A stretch of DNA of 13,191 bases from Syntrophomonas sp. (GTDB lineage: Bacteria; Bacillota; Syntrophomonadia; Syntrophomonadales; Syntrophomonadaceae). The position numbers and the translations under genes are program-made. Below are positions 6,001-13,143 of this stretch, piece by piece (the first letter of the stretch is position 1; every line of letters starts with the position of its first letter). The notes under the pieces were generated by a model, which did no database searches, was not told the origin of the DNA, and saw only the letters and a list, made by a program, of their open reading frames with translations. Location of the stretch: contig DLUN01000071.1 of the NCBI GenBank assembly GCA_003444615.1, positions 1 through 13,191 of the forward strand, in the 5' to 3' direction.

Positions 6001-7956
6001 CTGATAGAGGGCTGTTGCTAAAACACTTGCAGTAGCATCTGTGCCGGTTAAAAAGCGCCATACCATTCCGGCAATACTTCTTTTGCCGCAGGCAAGGCAC
6101 GTGATTACCCTTCCTTCCTCATTACCAGGCACCTCTAGCAAATATTGATAGTGTTCAGGTCCACAATCACAGGGAGGTAAAACAGTGTTTGCTAAATCAA
6201 TAGTTCCACATTTCCCACAAATAACCAGTCTGTTTTGTTTACAATCTAGATATGTTTGGGCAGTTAATACAGTTTCATCATCTTCGTCCAACTCCTCTTC
6301 GGTTACTGCTTTACCAAGCAGGTAAAAATAACTCACTTGATATTCATCATCCATTCGAGGAGGCTGAAGCTTAGCAGGAAGCTCATTGTTGATAAGGGTC
6401 CCTACTAAGTAGGTAGCTCCACAGTTCCGGCAAGCTGCTAATTCAAATACTGGATAGCGATGGCCTTTTTCTTCAACAAAATTGCGCCTTTCGAGAAACA
6501 GCCGAGGTTTAGGTTCCAGCTGTTGATAAACCCCTTCCACTGCCCTAACAAATAAATGGTACCGAGCCGGGATTAAGGATTGTAAACTGGGCTCGGGGCG
6601 GGCAATTTTGGCTATATCAACTAGGGCAACCACTTTTTCCATCTGCTCCGGGTCATCACTAAAAAGCTCTTTGGCCACTTCCTCCAACAGACAAGGACTT
6701 TCCTGTAGTTTCTTTTGTAGATTAATAACCCTTAAGTCATGTTTTAATAGGCGATATAGAAAAGCAGGCCAACCGTTTTTCTGAGCAGCAGTCACGGCTT
6801 GCTGAATTACTAATTCAGGCAAACCAGCCTGCCGGCTAATTCTGGCTAGATCGTTAAGAACATCCGTCGTTTCTTGAGACAATATGGTTTGATACCAGTT
6901 TAAATACAAATCAGAATCGTACTCCCAGCCTTCGAAGGCATCTTCAGTGCTAATTATCGGAAGTCGGGTAGCGTAAACCACATCCTGTCGGTCCTGGTTA
7001 TCCTCTTCCCACTCAAAAGACTCGCCGAACAACCGACTGGCGAAAGCAACTACTGCCGGTGCGTCATGACGCCCATTTCCCAGAGTGGCACTGGTAGCCA
7101 CACATTGCAAGTGTTCGTCTTCCGATGCGAAAATGCGCTCCTTCAAGCGCCTGATCAGCATGGCCATTTCAATTCCCCTAGCACCAGAGAAAGTATGGGC
7201 TTCATCAACTACCAGATAACGCCAGTGACGAGCCAGGGAGCCATCAAAGAAAACAGTATCTTTCGGGCGCAACAAAAGGTATTCCAACATCGCATAGTTG
7301 GTCAGCAAGATATGGGGAGGGCTGTTGCGCATTTCCTCCCTGGATATCAATTCATTTTCCAGGGGATCACAGCTAAAGACTTTACGATAATGCTCCAAGG
7401 CATCGTTTTTTCTTTCTAGAGTTTCACCAATATAGCGTCCAAAGGTTATCTGCGGACAATCTTTTAATAGATTGCGCAAACGCTTGACCTGGTCATTAGC
7501 CAAAGCATTCATGGGGTACAACAGCAAAGCCCTTACCCCCGGGTCTAGAGAACCTTGTTCATATTCTTGCAACAAATCACTTACAATCGGTAATAGAAAG
7601 GCTTCCGTTTTACCACTGCCGGTTCCTGTAGCTACCACAAGGTTGCGTCGCTTAACCAGCAGTTTGGTTATAGCCTCTTCCTGATGCTTGTATAAGATCA
7701 TTTCCGGCGAAATTGCTGATAATTTTAGCAATGATTTACTTAACACTCCAGTATCAACCATCTCACTGATGGTTTTCCCCCGGGCAAATTCTGGAGTAGC
7801 CTCCAAAATAGGGCCTTTTATTAAGCGGCCCGGCTGATTTAGCAAGCGGGTAAACTCCTCTTGCAGAGCACGGTCCATGAAGCTAAAAGTGGAAGAGAGA
7901 TAGCTGATATAGCTATCCTGGATCGCCCTAGCAGCATGAAAAGGATTTATACTCAT
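3085..7956 (-). CDS. Giant DEAH-box SF2 helicase with zinc ribbons and C-terminal DUF1998/MZB domain
   Basis: A 1623-residue cytoplasmic DNA/RNA-dependent ATPase. RecA-like lobe one: Q-motif-like YKHQ (89-92), Walker A ATGTGSGKTE (109-118), motif Ia YPMNALANDQ (147-156), TNYAML (219-224), DEAH (251-254), SAT (289-291). An insert of about 400 residues follows, with Cys pairs 509/512, 580/583, 596/598 and 620/623. Lobe two: FSDSRQDAA (700-708), another Cys set 966/969/981/986, motif V CSTTFELGVDVGE (1047-1059) and motif VI QRAGRAGR (1077-1084). The C-terminal third has CxxC pairs 1338/1341, 1358/1361 and 1448/1451. The DUF1998 hallmark FDDVPGGAG is at 1548-1556 and the MZB-type cysteines at 1581, 1583, 1592, 1595 and 1604. 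DUF1998 helicases include MrfA (DNA repair) and the phage-defence proteins DruE and DpdJ; DISARM splits the two parts into DrmA and DrmB. All motor residues look intact. Start: ATG with GGGGAGGG 8 bases upstream, overlapping the preceding gene by 4 bp (ATGA). Confidence 0.93.
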   Translation of the reverse strand: MSINPFHAARAIQDSYISYLSSTFSFMDRALQEEFTRLLNQPGRLIKGPILEATPEFARGKTISEMVDTGVLSKSLLKLSAISPEMILYKHQEEAITKLLVKRRNLVVATGTGSGKTEAFLLPIVSDLLQEYEQGSLDPGVRALLLYPMNALANDQVKRLRNLLKDCPQITFGRYIGETLERKNDALEHYRKVFSCDPLENELISREEMRNSPPHILLTNYAMLEYLLLRPKDTVFFDGSLARHWRYLVVDEAHTFSGARGIEMAMLIRRLKERIFASEDEHLQCVATSATLGNGRHDAPAVVAFASRLFGESFEWEEDNQDRQDVVYATRLPIISTEDAFEGWEYDSDLYLNWYQTILSQETTDVLNDLARISRQAGLPELVIQQAVTAAQKNGWPAFLYRLLKHDLRVINLQKKLQESPCLLEEVAKELFSDDPEQMEKVVALVDIAKIARPEPSLQSLIPARYHLFVRAVEGVYQQLEPKPRLFLERRNFVEEKGHRYPVFELAACRNCGATYLVGTLINNELPAKLQPPRMDDEYQVSYFYLLGKAVTEEELDEDDETVLTAQTYLDCKQNRLVICGKCGTIDLANTVLPPCDCGPEHYQYLLEVPGNEEGRVITCLACGKRSIAGMVWRFLTGTDATASVLATALYQQLDQEKPEYTSLREEISVSASTDDGWESAPEDAMNISVNKEPPRLLIFSDSRQDAAFFAPYLDRTYSQILRRVLILKTLETSRSDILTYGWRLSDLARALAEQARRSGFFIERETPQEQFNEVWRWVMFEFLGLDNHINLEGLGLMGFTLLKPEDWSPFPALTRPPWNLSSDEVWMLFQILINSLRRQGAILFPENVSPRDELFQPRNREIAVRSHSNTQVAKLGIIGWNPRHLNSRLDYLHRLSARLEGHPTPEDCRLALEKIWEKNFRLGQHTNDYFAEVTINRDITARQLRYEMWELQPTLVKPDIQWYRCDRCRSLTLYNLREVCPNYRCSGKLVPCEPYEVLRDNHYYRLYTELTSRRMIVREHTAQLTSEAAADLQVKFNNGQVNVLSCSTTFELGVDVGELEAVLLRNVPPSAANYVQRAGRAGRRVESTAFVLTYAQRRSHDLDHFRNPLNMVAGKIGVPHVQLQNPKIILRHVNAVALASFWRQYPDYFEQVQGFFFAPDISGPDLFLEYLKEHPSELLDSLQRIVPLDMQPILGIEDWSWIKHLFGDSGVLKRAEDEVVNDVTELENLRHKRFESNQGGVDHLSRLIKTIKERNLINFLSSRNVLPKYGFPVDVVELNIINHSEEARMIELERDLRIALSEYAPGSEVVAAGKLWTSRYIKLPPGKQWDTYDYAICKYCHNFYPQRAEFEDKLQKCPVCDRSFGNNQGTFIIPDFGFISSPDPPQRPREKKPERTYSMRVFFSPGNPSAEPKSIFLKYPHIRIKATAQSQGKLVVINKGSSGFRVCPYCGFASMGTEKVPSAHQTPWGQKCSGTLRKRYSLGHQFYSDILRINFQGYQNTDSGFWLSLLYGLLEGASSVLDIERQDLDGCIYRPSGGLYSPELVLFDDVPGGAGHVYRIAEPNVLEAILERTREKLEVCECGGKEGDASCQGCLRNYRNQFCHEDLKRGPVIQFLSQLRDC

Positions 7957-10900
7957 TCATTTTTCCCTCCCCACACAGTTGCAACCATAGTTTTTTCACG
8001 TTCCCATAGTATCTCAGCAATTCTTTCCCAGGCTGGTGGTCCATTTATCTGCAATTGTTTCCATTCCTCGGCAGTAAATTGATGAATTAACGGCAGAAGC
8101 GGGTTGTTCAATTGAAATTTTTCGCTATACATCCTGGCTAAATCATTAGACTTCAGCGTCCAAAACAAATGAGCGTCCACATCACTTACTACCGCTAAGC
8201 AACTACAACTATGGTGATTATTTAACCAGTAATCTAAATCATGACAAAACTCACCCTGGCGAGGGCAACCAGGTTGGCTGCATACAACAGCATGGGCCAC
8301 CTTTAGGTCGATCACCCCTCCCCTCCCTTTGATAATTAGCTGATGTTCTTTGGGCAGGGTTAAGCGGCATTCCTGATCATGTTTTAGCGCCTTCAAAATC
8401 GTGTCATTGAAATGCCCAGGCAACTGTAACACTATGGGGTATCTCTCATCAATCATCCCGGCAACGACAAAACTTAATAACTCCGGGGGTAAATCATAGG
8501 GAAAAGTAGTAGGGCTATATAAATTTTCTACAGGGGCAGCCCCAGGCAGCAGGTAAAAGTTCAGAGTAGCTTCTCTATGTACAGGCCAAATTCCGATCCA
8601 ATGGAAGTATTGGTCATCAGATAATTGATCATTCTTAATTGACTGGTGTTTGGAGTAAAATTCGTTGAAGTTTATTTCACCGTGTTTACACCCAAACTTA
8701 TGCACCCGATAGATAACTTTCCCACTCTGGCGACCTAAGAGAATAATCCTTACTCTTTGTACCTCATCCGGATGGGAGAGCCATCCAATAAGGTTTTGTT
8801 CTTCATTGCTGCTGTCCTGGTATAGTCCCAGTAGCACAGGGGTTTTCCCTGTGAAGGTACAGTCAAGACAGTTCCCTAGTTGTTCCGAAGGAAACTGCTT
8901 TACTGGTTCCACATCCCATGGATCCTCCAGGGTAAATAGCAGCCGGTAATATCCTCCGCTCATATCATCACCGGATATCTCCAATTCAAACTGGCCATCC
9001 GGAATGGGAAACTTTTTAGGTGGGAGCCAGGCTTGATCTAGCTGCCATATATTTGCAACCCGGTCAGTAGCCGGCCTTTTCTCCTTCCAGCCAAGCAATA
9101 AAGTACCATCCTCCTTTTCGCTTATCTGCAGATCCTGTACTTCCCATTGGCAGTGGACAGTAAACAATAATCCCTCGCCAATTGCTTGGCGGCGCTGATT
9201 ATATACCATAATTCCAATCTTTTTAGTTGCAGCTCCTTGACTCAGTGAATCAAACCAAGGCAACAGGTCAAATTCCGCGTGATAATCTTTTAGGGGAACA
9301 GGACGACCCTGGGGCACTCCATCTATTTGCAAAATTACACATTTAGCAATAGATAATGGTACATACACTTGCAAACTGATTCTCTGGGCACCTATCCAGT
9401 CACTTAGCCAGTATTCTCCTATTTGGCTACTCCATTCCTCTCTGTCCTCTAATTTATGCAAACGCCATTTCACCCGCGGAATTTCCAATGTAACCGGTAG
9501 CTGTGTATAACTGTCAGATAACTCCCCCTGTAAACTATCTGCCGAAGACGAAAAAGCAATCTCATGTACGTCATCTTCCACTTGACGCAAAAAGGCTGGA
9601 GGGAATGGAGTAAAGCGGCAATCCATAGGTGCCATAAAGGTTAAGCCAGTCGTTTCGTCTGTTGCCATTTCCGGCCAATATAGTGTTTCTTCATATTCCC
9701 AGTCCAGTTCTGGGAAGACTGCCAAACTAATGACATATTCACTCCAGCCAGGTCCACGCAACCGTATGCGGTACCATCCGTGAGGTTCCTCATTAAAGAG
9801 CGAAAATAACGGAATATATACATCATTAGCCTTACGGGTAAACTCAATCTCAGACAAGTGGACATTTTCATAGCCAGAGTTTAACGAGCGTATCCCCAAT
9901 TCCCAGTCTTCGGGTTCGGTTCCTGTCATGGGCAAAGTTATGCCTTCCGGTAGCTTAACATATAAAGGATCACCATTAATCCATATACCTGGTTTTATTT
10001 GACCTCCGCTCAATTTCACCTGAGGAACTTCCTTAAAAGTCAAAGTATAATGGTGACCTTCATTATCCATCAGAATAATTTCACTGGCACTGGAATTTAC
10101 CGGATCAATCAGGAACATAATGCCTCCCGGCCCAATTTGCGGCATAGACTCCTCGGCCAGGATGGGTATTTCTGTACACAAGGTCGTCCCATACAACAAC
10201 AGCAGCCATAGTCTGGATCGGGGTAATTCTGTCTTAGCAAGTAACAGCCCGGTTTCATTGAAAACAAGAGCAGGATAAAATTTTATACTCGTTTCCACTA
10301 TCCATTCCCGCTGTAAAATGTTTTCTATAAATATTCGCACCCGATAATATGGGTGAACTTTGGTTATAGGGATAGCCAACGGCCTGGTTTCCAGCCATCC
10401 TGCCTGATCTAAAGACTTATAGAGTCGAATAGTATGTTTATACATCAGTGTATTTTCGTCTCCGCCAGAAATAATTAAGGTAGCGATTCCTGGCAAAACA
10501 TCTCCTTCAACATGATAAGTCTGCCGAGAAAAGATCATTTCCAGGTTACCTTCCAGGAGATTCAGTTCTAAATAAGGTGCTCGTGAATACTCCTTGGTAA
10601 TTGATGAAGTGGTTTGTTCTTTGTGAGATTCGGAAAAGAAATCCTCGTTTAATTGCTCAATTAGCTCCTGTAGATGCTTTCTAGCCCAGGTTGGCAACAT
10701 AGCGCTCTTTGTTTCGTTGGCATGTTCTATCCTTTGACAAGCAATTACCAGATTAATGCTTTCCATAATCCAAGCTTGCGCCCATTCGCCACCGTAAAGT
10801 AGAAAACGAGCTACAGGTTCATCTAAACCAGTAAAAATACCTGGCTGCTTCATCAGGCGCTGATATTTAACCAGCAGCTGGTGTCCTTCCTCAAGGTTCT

Positions 10901-12791
10901 TTTCCCAAAAGACAATTTGTTCCTCTAAACAGCTGCTCTCTAAGCCTAGCGCAGAACTCAATTGATCTCTTTGCTGGCGTAAATGTTCCAGTTGCTGCTC
11001 CAGATGAATATATTCCTCTAATAGCTCCAGACCAGCCTGCACATCACCTTCGCCCATTATCTTTAAGCGCTCGGTAATAATTAAGAGCTCTTCTTCAAGC
11101 ATTTTCTGCTGTATATGGTAAAATGTGGCAATGATCTGGCGTCGCAAGTAGCCCAAAGCAGCTTGTTCCTGCTGACCAGCCAAATTCTCCAACTCATGGG
11201 TAAGGTGCTCTTTCAACTGCATTAATGACTGTAGGTAGTCTTTGCCAGGTAAAAGAGAAAATTCTTTCAACAAGTCCATTACTTTGCCTTTCAGTTGGGC
11301 TTCAGTTTCAGCAATATGGCAGGATAGACTCTGGATGGCCTGTTGCTGCAAGTGAGCCTGTTGACACTTTATGTTTAGCTCCTCTAGCACATCAATCCAG
11401 GAATCTGTGAGAAAAACAGTTTCTTTTACAGGAAGGGGAAAAGGAGAGAGAGCCTGCCCTAACTGGTTTTTAGCTGCCTGTAACTGTCCCTGACATTGCT
11501 GGTAATTTTGCCAACTTTTCCTGAGTCGTTGCTGGGGAGTTAATTGGACAGCCTGAACTACTTTGGACTGCTTTGTGAGAACATGATGGACCAATACAGA
11601 GGGCTTAAAACCCACAGCAGCCATCTCTGTTTCCAGTAACTGCTGGCATGTAAATACATGCTGGGCCATGTTTCTATTGGTATAGCTTAAGATAGCAAGA
11701 GCCAGTGATAACTCTAATAAACAGCGTCCATATTCCAATCTACAAAACTTGTACCTCTGCAAAGCCTCACGGATTTGCCCAATATCCAGTAGGTTTATGG
11801 ACATCAACTCTTGCAAATCCACATCCTGCCCCCATACCAGGCCAGCTAGAGAGAGACACTGTTCCAGTAAGTACCTCTCCTGGTCATGTTCATCCTTAAG
11901 CCTTTCTTTTTGCTTATGCAAATCAGCAAAAGAGTTCTGAAGGGCATCTGTTTGCTCATAAGCACTGCACAGTTTTATTTGTTGCGACTGCAATTCGTTT
12001 AGATTGTTTCTTTCCTTTTCAATGGCAGATTGCCAGTAGTTAATTTGATTTGTTAAATAGTCCCATTGGTTAATTAGGCCATAATACTCCTGAAGTAATT
12101 TAGAATCTAGGCCTGGGTCAAAAGACACAAGACCCAGGCTTTTTTCAGTACATTCTATTTCTTCCTTAAGAACTTGCAACTTCTTGATAGATTTGAGTTT
12201 TCTATTAATTGAGAACTGCTTCTTCTTTAATCTAACTATCTCTGCAGCTGCTTCTTGCCGTCTCTTTTCTCTTTGGCGAAAAAGATTTATTTCCTGATGT
12301 ACTTCCTGACTTTCAACAATATTACGCTTAATTAAAGGTAACAAGACACGGTGCAGGAAATTTTCCAGACAATTTATTGGGATGCCTCCCTGCAATAGAA
12401 TAGGAGTCACATAACGTAGAGAATCCTTAATGACAGGCATGTCTATCCCCTGACGCCTCAGCACACTGAGAAAGCTTTGTCCCCAGAAGGATTTCCAGGT
12501 AGGCTCCAGTTCTATCTGCAGGCGTCTTTCCACTCCTGACCAGTAGTTGCCTTCCTCATAGTCAAATATCCCCGTAAAAACCAGAAAAAAGGCTAAGCAA
12601 AGAGGAGTTTGCTGAGCCACCAGGACAGTCGTTGACCAGTCCCCTCGCAACTTCTGTCTGATTAATTCACCCAATCTTCCTATATCTTCAGCCGTTAAAG
12701 GAACTCTGCCTATGAATTGTTCTCTTTCCAAGCAGGACGAAAGAACTAGTTCACAATCATTTAACCCTGAACAAGCACTAAGGATAGACAT
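7953..12791 (-). CDS. Giant orphan coiled-coil/beta-rich protein partnered with the helicase
   Basis: A 1612-residue protein of no family I can name with confidence. Residues 1-155 are a helical globular domain with aromatic-rich stretches (GNYWSGVE, FWGQSFLSVL, YVTPILLQGGIP). Residues about 158-316 and 420-665 are dense in Glu/Gln/Lys/Leu heptads and should form long antiparallel coiled coils, interrupted by a helical segment. From about 735 to 1490 the sequence is beta-rich with modules ending in G-W/Y-Y-R-hydrophobic patterns (HGWYRIRLRGPG; GGYYRLLF), suggesting tandem Ig-like or jelly-roll domains. Near the C-terminus lie C1504, C1509, C1516, H1526/H1527, C1529 and C1531, a plausible zinc site. 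No Walker A, nuclease, methylase, signal peptide or membrane helix is evident. The ATG has TGAGGGGG 4 bases upstream. Stop and helicase start share ATGA, so the two are coupled, probably as subunits of one complex. By analogy it could be a DruH-like scaffold or sensor; this is inference. Confidence 0.9.
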   Translation of the reverse strand: MSILSACSGLNDCELVLSSCLEREQFIGRVPLTAEDIGRLGELIRQKLRGDWSTTVLVAQQTPLCLAFFLVFTGIFDYEEGNYWSGVERRLQIELEPTWKSFWGQSFLSVLRRQGIDMPVIKDSLRYVTPILLQGGIPINCLENFLHRVLLPLIKRNIVESQEVHQEINLFRQREKRRQEAAAEIVRLKKKQFSINRKLKSIKKLQVLKEEIECTEKSLGLVSFDPGLDSKLLQEYYGLINQWDYLTNQINYWQSAIEKERNNLNELQSQQIKLCSAYEQTDALQNSFADLHKQKERLKDEHDQERYLLEQCLSLAGLVWGQDVDLQELMSINLLDIGQIREALQRYKFCRLEYGRCLLELSLALAILSYTNRNMAQHVFTCQQLLETEMAAVGFKPSVLVHHVLTKQSKVVQAVQLTPQQRLRKSWQNYQQCQGQLQAAKNQLGQALSPFPLPVKETVFLTDSWIDVLEELNIKCQQAHLQQQAIQSLSCHIAETEAQLKGKVMDLLKEFSLLPGKDYLQSLMQLKEHLTHELENLAGQQEQAALGYLRRQIIATFYHIQQKMLEEELLIITERLKIMGEGDVQAGLELLEEYIHLEQQLEHLRQQRDQLSSALGLESSCLEEQIVFWEKNLEEGHQLLVKYQRLMKQPGIFTGLDEPVARFLLYGGEWAQAWIMESINLVIACQRIEHANETKSAMLPTWARKHLQELIEQLNEDFFSESHKEQTTSSITKEYSRAPYLELNLLEGNLEMIFSRQTYHVEGDVLPGIATLIISGGDENTLMYKHTIRLYKSLDQAGWLETRPLAIPITKVHPYYRVRIFIENILQREWIVETSIKFYPALVFNETGLLLAKTELPRSRLWLLLLYGTTLCTEIPILAEESMPQIGPGGIMFLIDPVNSSASEIILMDNEGHHYTLTFKEVPQVKLSGGQIKPGIWINGDPLYVKLPEGITLPMTGTEPEDWELGIRSLNSGYENVHLSEIEFTRKANDVYIPLFSLFNEEPHGWYRIRLRGPGWSEYVISLAVFPELDWEYEETLYWPEMATDETTGLTFMAPMDCRFTPFPPAFLRQVEDDVHEIAFSSSADSLQGELSDSYTQLPVTLEIPRVKWRLHKLEDREEWSSQIGEYWLSDWIGAQRISLQVYVPLSIAKCVILQIDGVPQGRPVPLKDYHAEFDLLPWFDSLSQGAATKKIGIMVYNQRRQAIGEGLLFTVHCQWEVQDLQISEKEDGTLLLGWKEKRPATDRVANIWQLDQAWLPPKKFPIPDGQFELEISGDDMSGGYYRLLFTLEDPWDVEPVKQFPSEQLGNCLDCTFTGKTPVLLGLYQDSSNEEQNLIGWLSHPDEVQRVRIILLGRQSGKVIYRVHKFGCKHGEINFNEFYSKHQSIKNDQLSDDQYFHWIGIWPVHREATLNFYLLPGAAPVENLYSPTTFPYDLPPELLSFVVAGMIDERYPIVLQLPGHFNDTILKALKHDQECRLTLPKEHQLIIKGRGGVIDLKVAHAVVCSQPGCPRQGEFCHDLDYWLNNHHSCSCLAVVSDVDAHLFWTLKSNDLARMYSEKFQLNNPLLPLIHQFTAEEWKQLQINGPPAWERIAEILWEREKTMVATVWGGKNE

Positions 12792-12820
12792 TTTGCCCCC
12801 TCAAAGTGAACAGTAGTAAT

Positions 12821-12836
12821 TAGGATTATAATCCTA
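12821..12836 (-). promoter_or_regulatory. 16-bp perfect palindrome over a -10-like box upstream of the giant operon
   Basis: TAGGATTATAATCCTA is perfectly self-complementary and lies 30 bp before the ATG at 12791. It contains TATAAT on both strands. Read on the minus strand, TATAAT could be the operon's -10 box, but the best -35 (TTTACA) is only 14 bp upstream. It may therefore be chiefly an operator. The Shine-Dalgarno (TGAGGGGG, about 12796-12803) lies between it and the start. Confidence 0.5.
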
Positions 12837-12892
12837 GTTTTCGCTGTAAAAGCTGATTTTCCTTGAAATTTTCCAAAATTAATTATAATTGG

Positions 12893-13015
12893 ACAAATCT
12901 TGTCATTCCCAAAGCTTTAACATCGTCATCAAAAGCTGCCACCTCCTCAGTCAGGATCAATCCATTATCTATACCCACGCAAAACAGTTTTACTTTTTTT
13001 GACAACAAATCTTGT
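12893..13015. repeat. 11-bp direct repeat ACAAATCTTGT, two copies
   Basis: ACAAATCTTGT occurs at 12893-12903 and again at 13005-13015. Each copy has ACAA/TTGT dyad symmetry and the first extends to GACAA...TTGTC. Two dyad-symmetric copies in a divergent intergenic region could be binding sites for one regulator. They also both encode TRFV within the ORF remnant, so duplication of a coding motif is an alternative. Confidence 0.45.
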
Positions 13016-13027
13016 TTCTTTTATCAT
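12999..13027 (+). promoter_or_regulatory. Candidate sigma-A promoter for the right-edge gene
   Basis: TTGACA at 12999-13004 and TATCAT at 13022-13027 are separated by 17 bp, with one mismatch in the -10 box. It points to the gene starting at 13144 and would leave a leader of about 110 bases. It overlaps the minus-strand ORF remnant and the second copy of the direct repeat, so its use is uncertain. Confidence 0.5.
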
Positions 13028-13143
13028 TTGGTATAGATATCAGCAGTAATTAAGCGCATTATTAAGTATAAGCGTTTTATTTTAATTTTTCAGCCTAATT
13101 AGCTGATATTTAGTTTCTTATGAATTTTAAGGAGGCGACTACT

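Larger units (their letters stand above)
12883..13027 (-). pseudogene. Frameshifted 47-codon ORF remnant, unknown family
   Basis: On the minus strand a frame opens at ATG (13027-13025) with MIKETRFVVKK and closes after 20 codons. The next frame reads VGIDNGLILTEEVAAF followed by DDDVKALGMTRFVQL and TAA at 12885-12883; this second part looks like real protein, a strand-turn followed by an amphipathic helix. The two halves join into one 47-residue reading frame if one base is dropped from the A7 run at 12994-13000 (T7 on the plus strand). The total of 145 bases equals 48 codons plus one. I do not recognise the family, and there is no Shine-Dalgarno before the ATG. It could be a decayed gene, a sequencing error, or chance. 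Confidence 0.4.
12792..13143. other. AT-rich divergent intergenic region upstream of the giant operon
   Basis: This stretch separates the minus-strand giant operon from a plus-strand gene starting at 13144. It holds the palindrome 12821-12836, a frameshifted ORF remnant (12883-13027), an 11-bp direct repeat, and a long-range inverted repeat TATCTATACC (12966-12975) with GGTATAGATA (13030-13039). A shorter pair TCAGC/GCTGA lies at 13090-13106. No intact gene is supported. Confidence 0.6.

Noticed and set aside
7066..7419. 117-codon plus-strand ORF inside the helicase gene
   Set aside because: Lies opposite the helicase lobe-one motifs (DEAH and SAT), so its length is a by-product of the strongly constrained minus-strand coding sequence.
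8820..8880. TGKTP in the 1612-aa protein as a possible Walker A
   Set aside because: It lacks the preceding GxxxxG loop pattern and is embedded in a beta-rich segment; no Walker B or other ATPase motif accompanies it.
3085..12791. Calling the pair DISARM or a complete Druantia system outright
   Set aside because: DISARM needs a methylase and separate DrmA/DrmB, which are absent. Identity of the partner with DruH cannot be established without a profile search, so only the resemblance in organisation is claimed.
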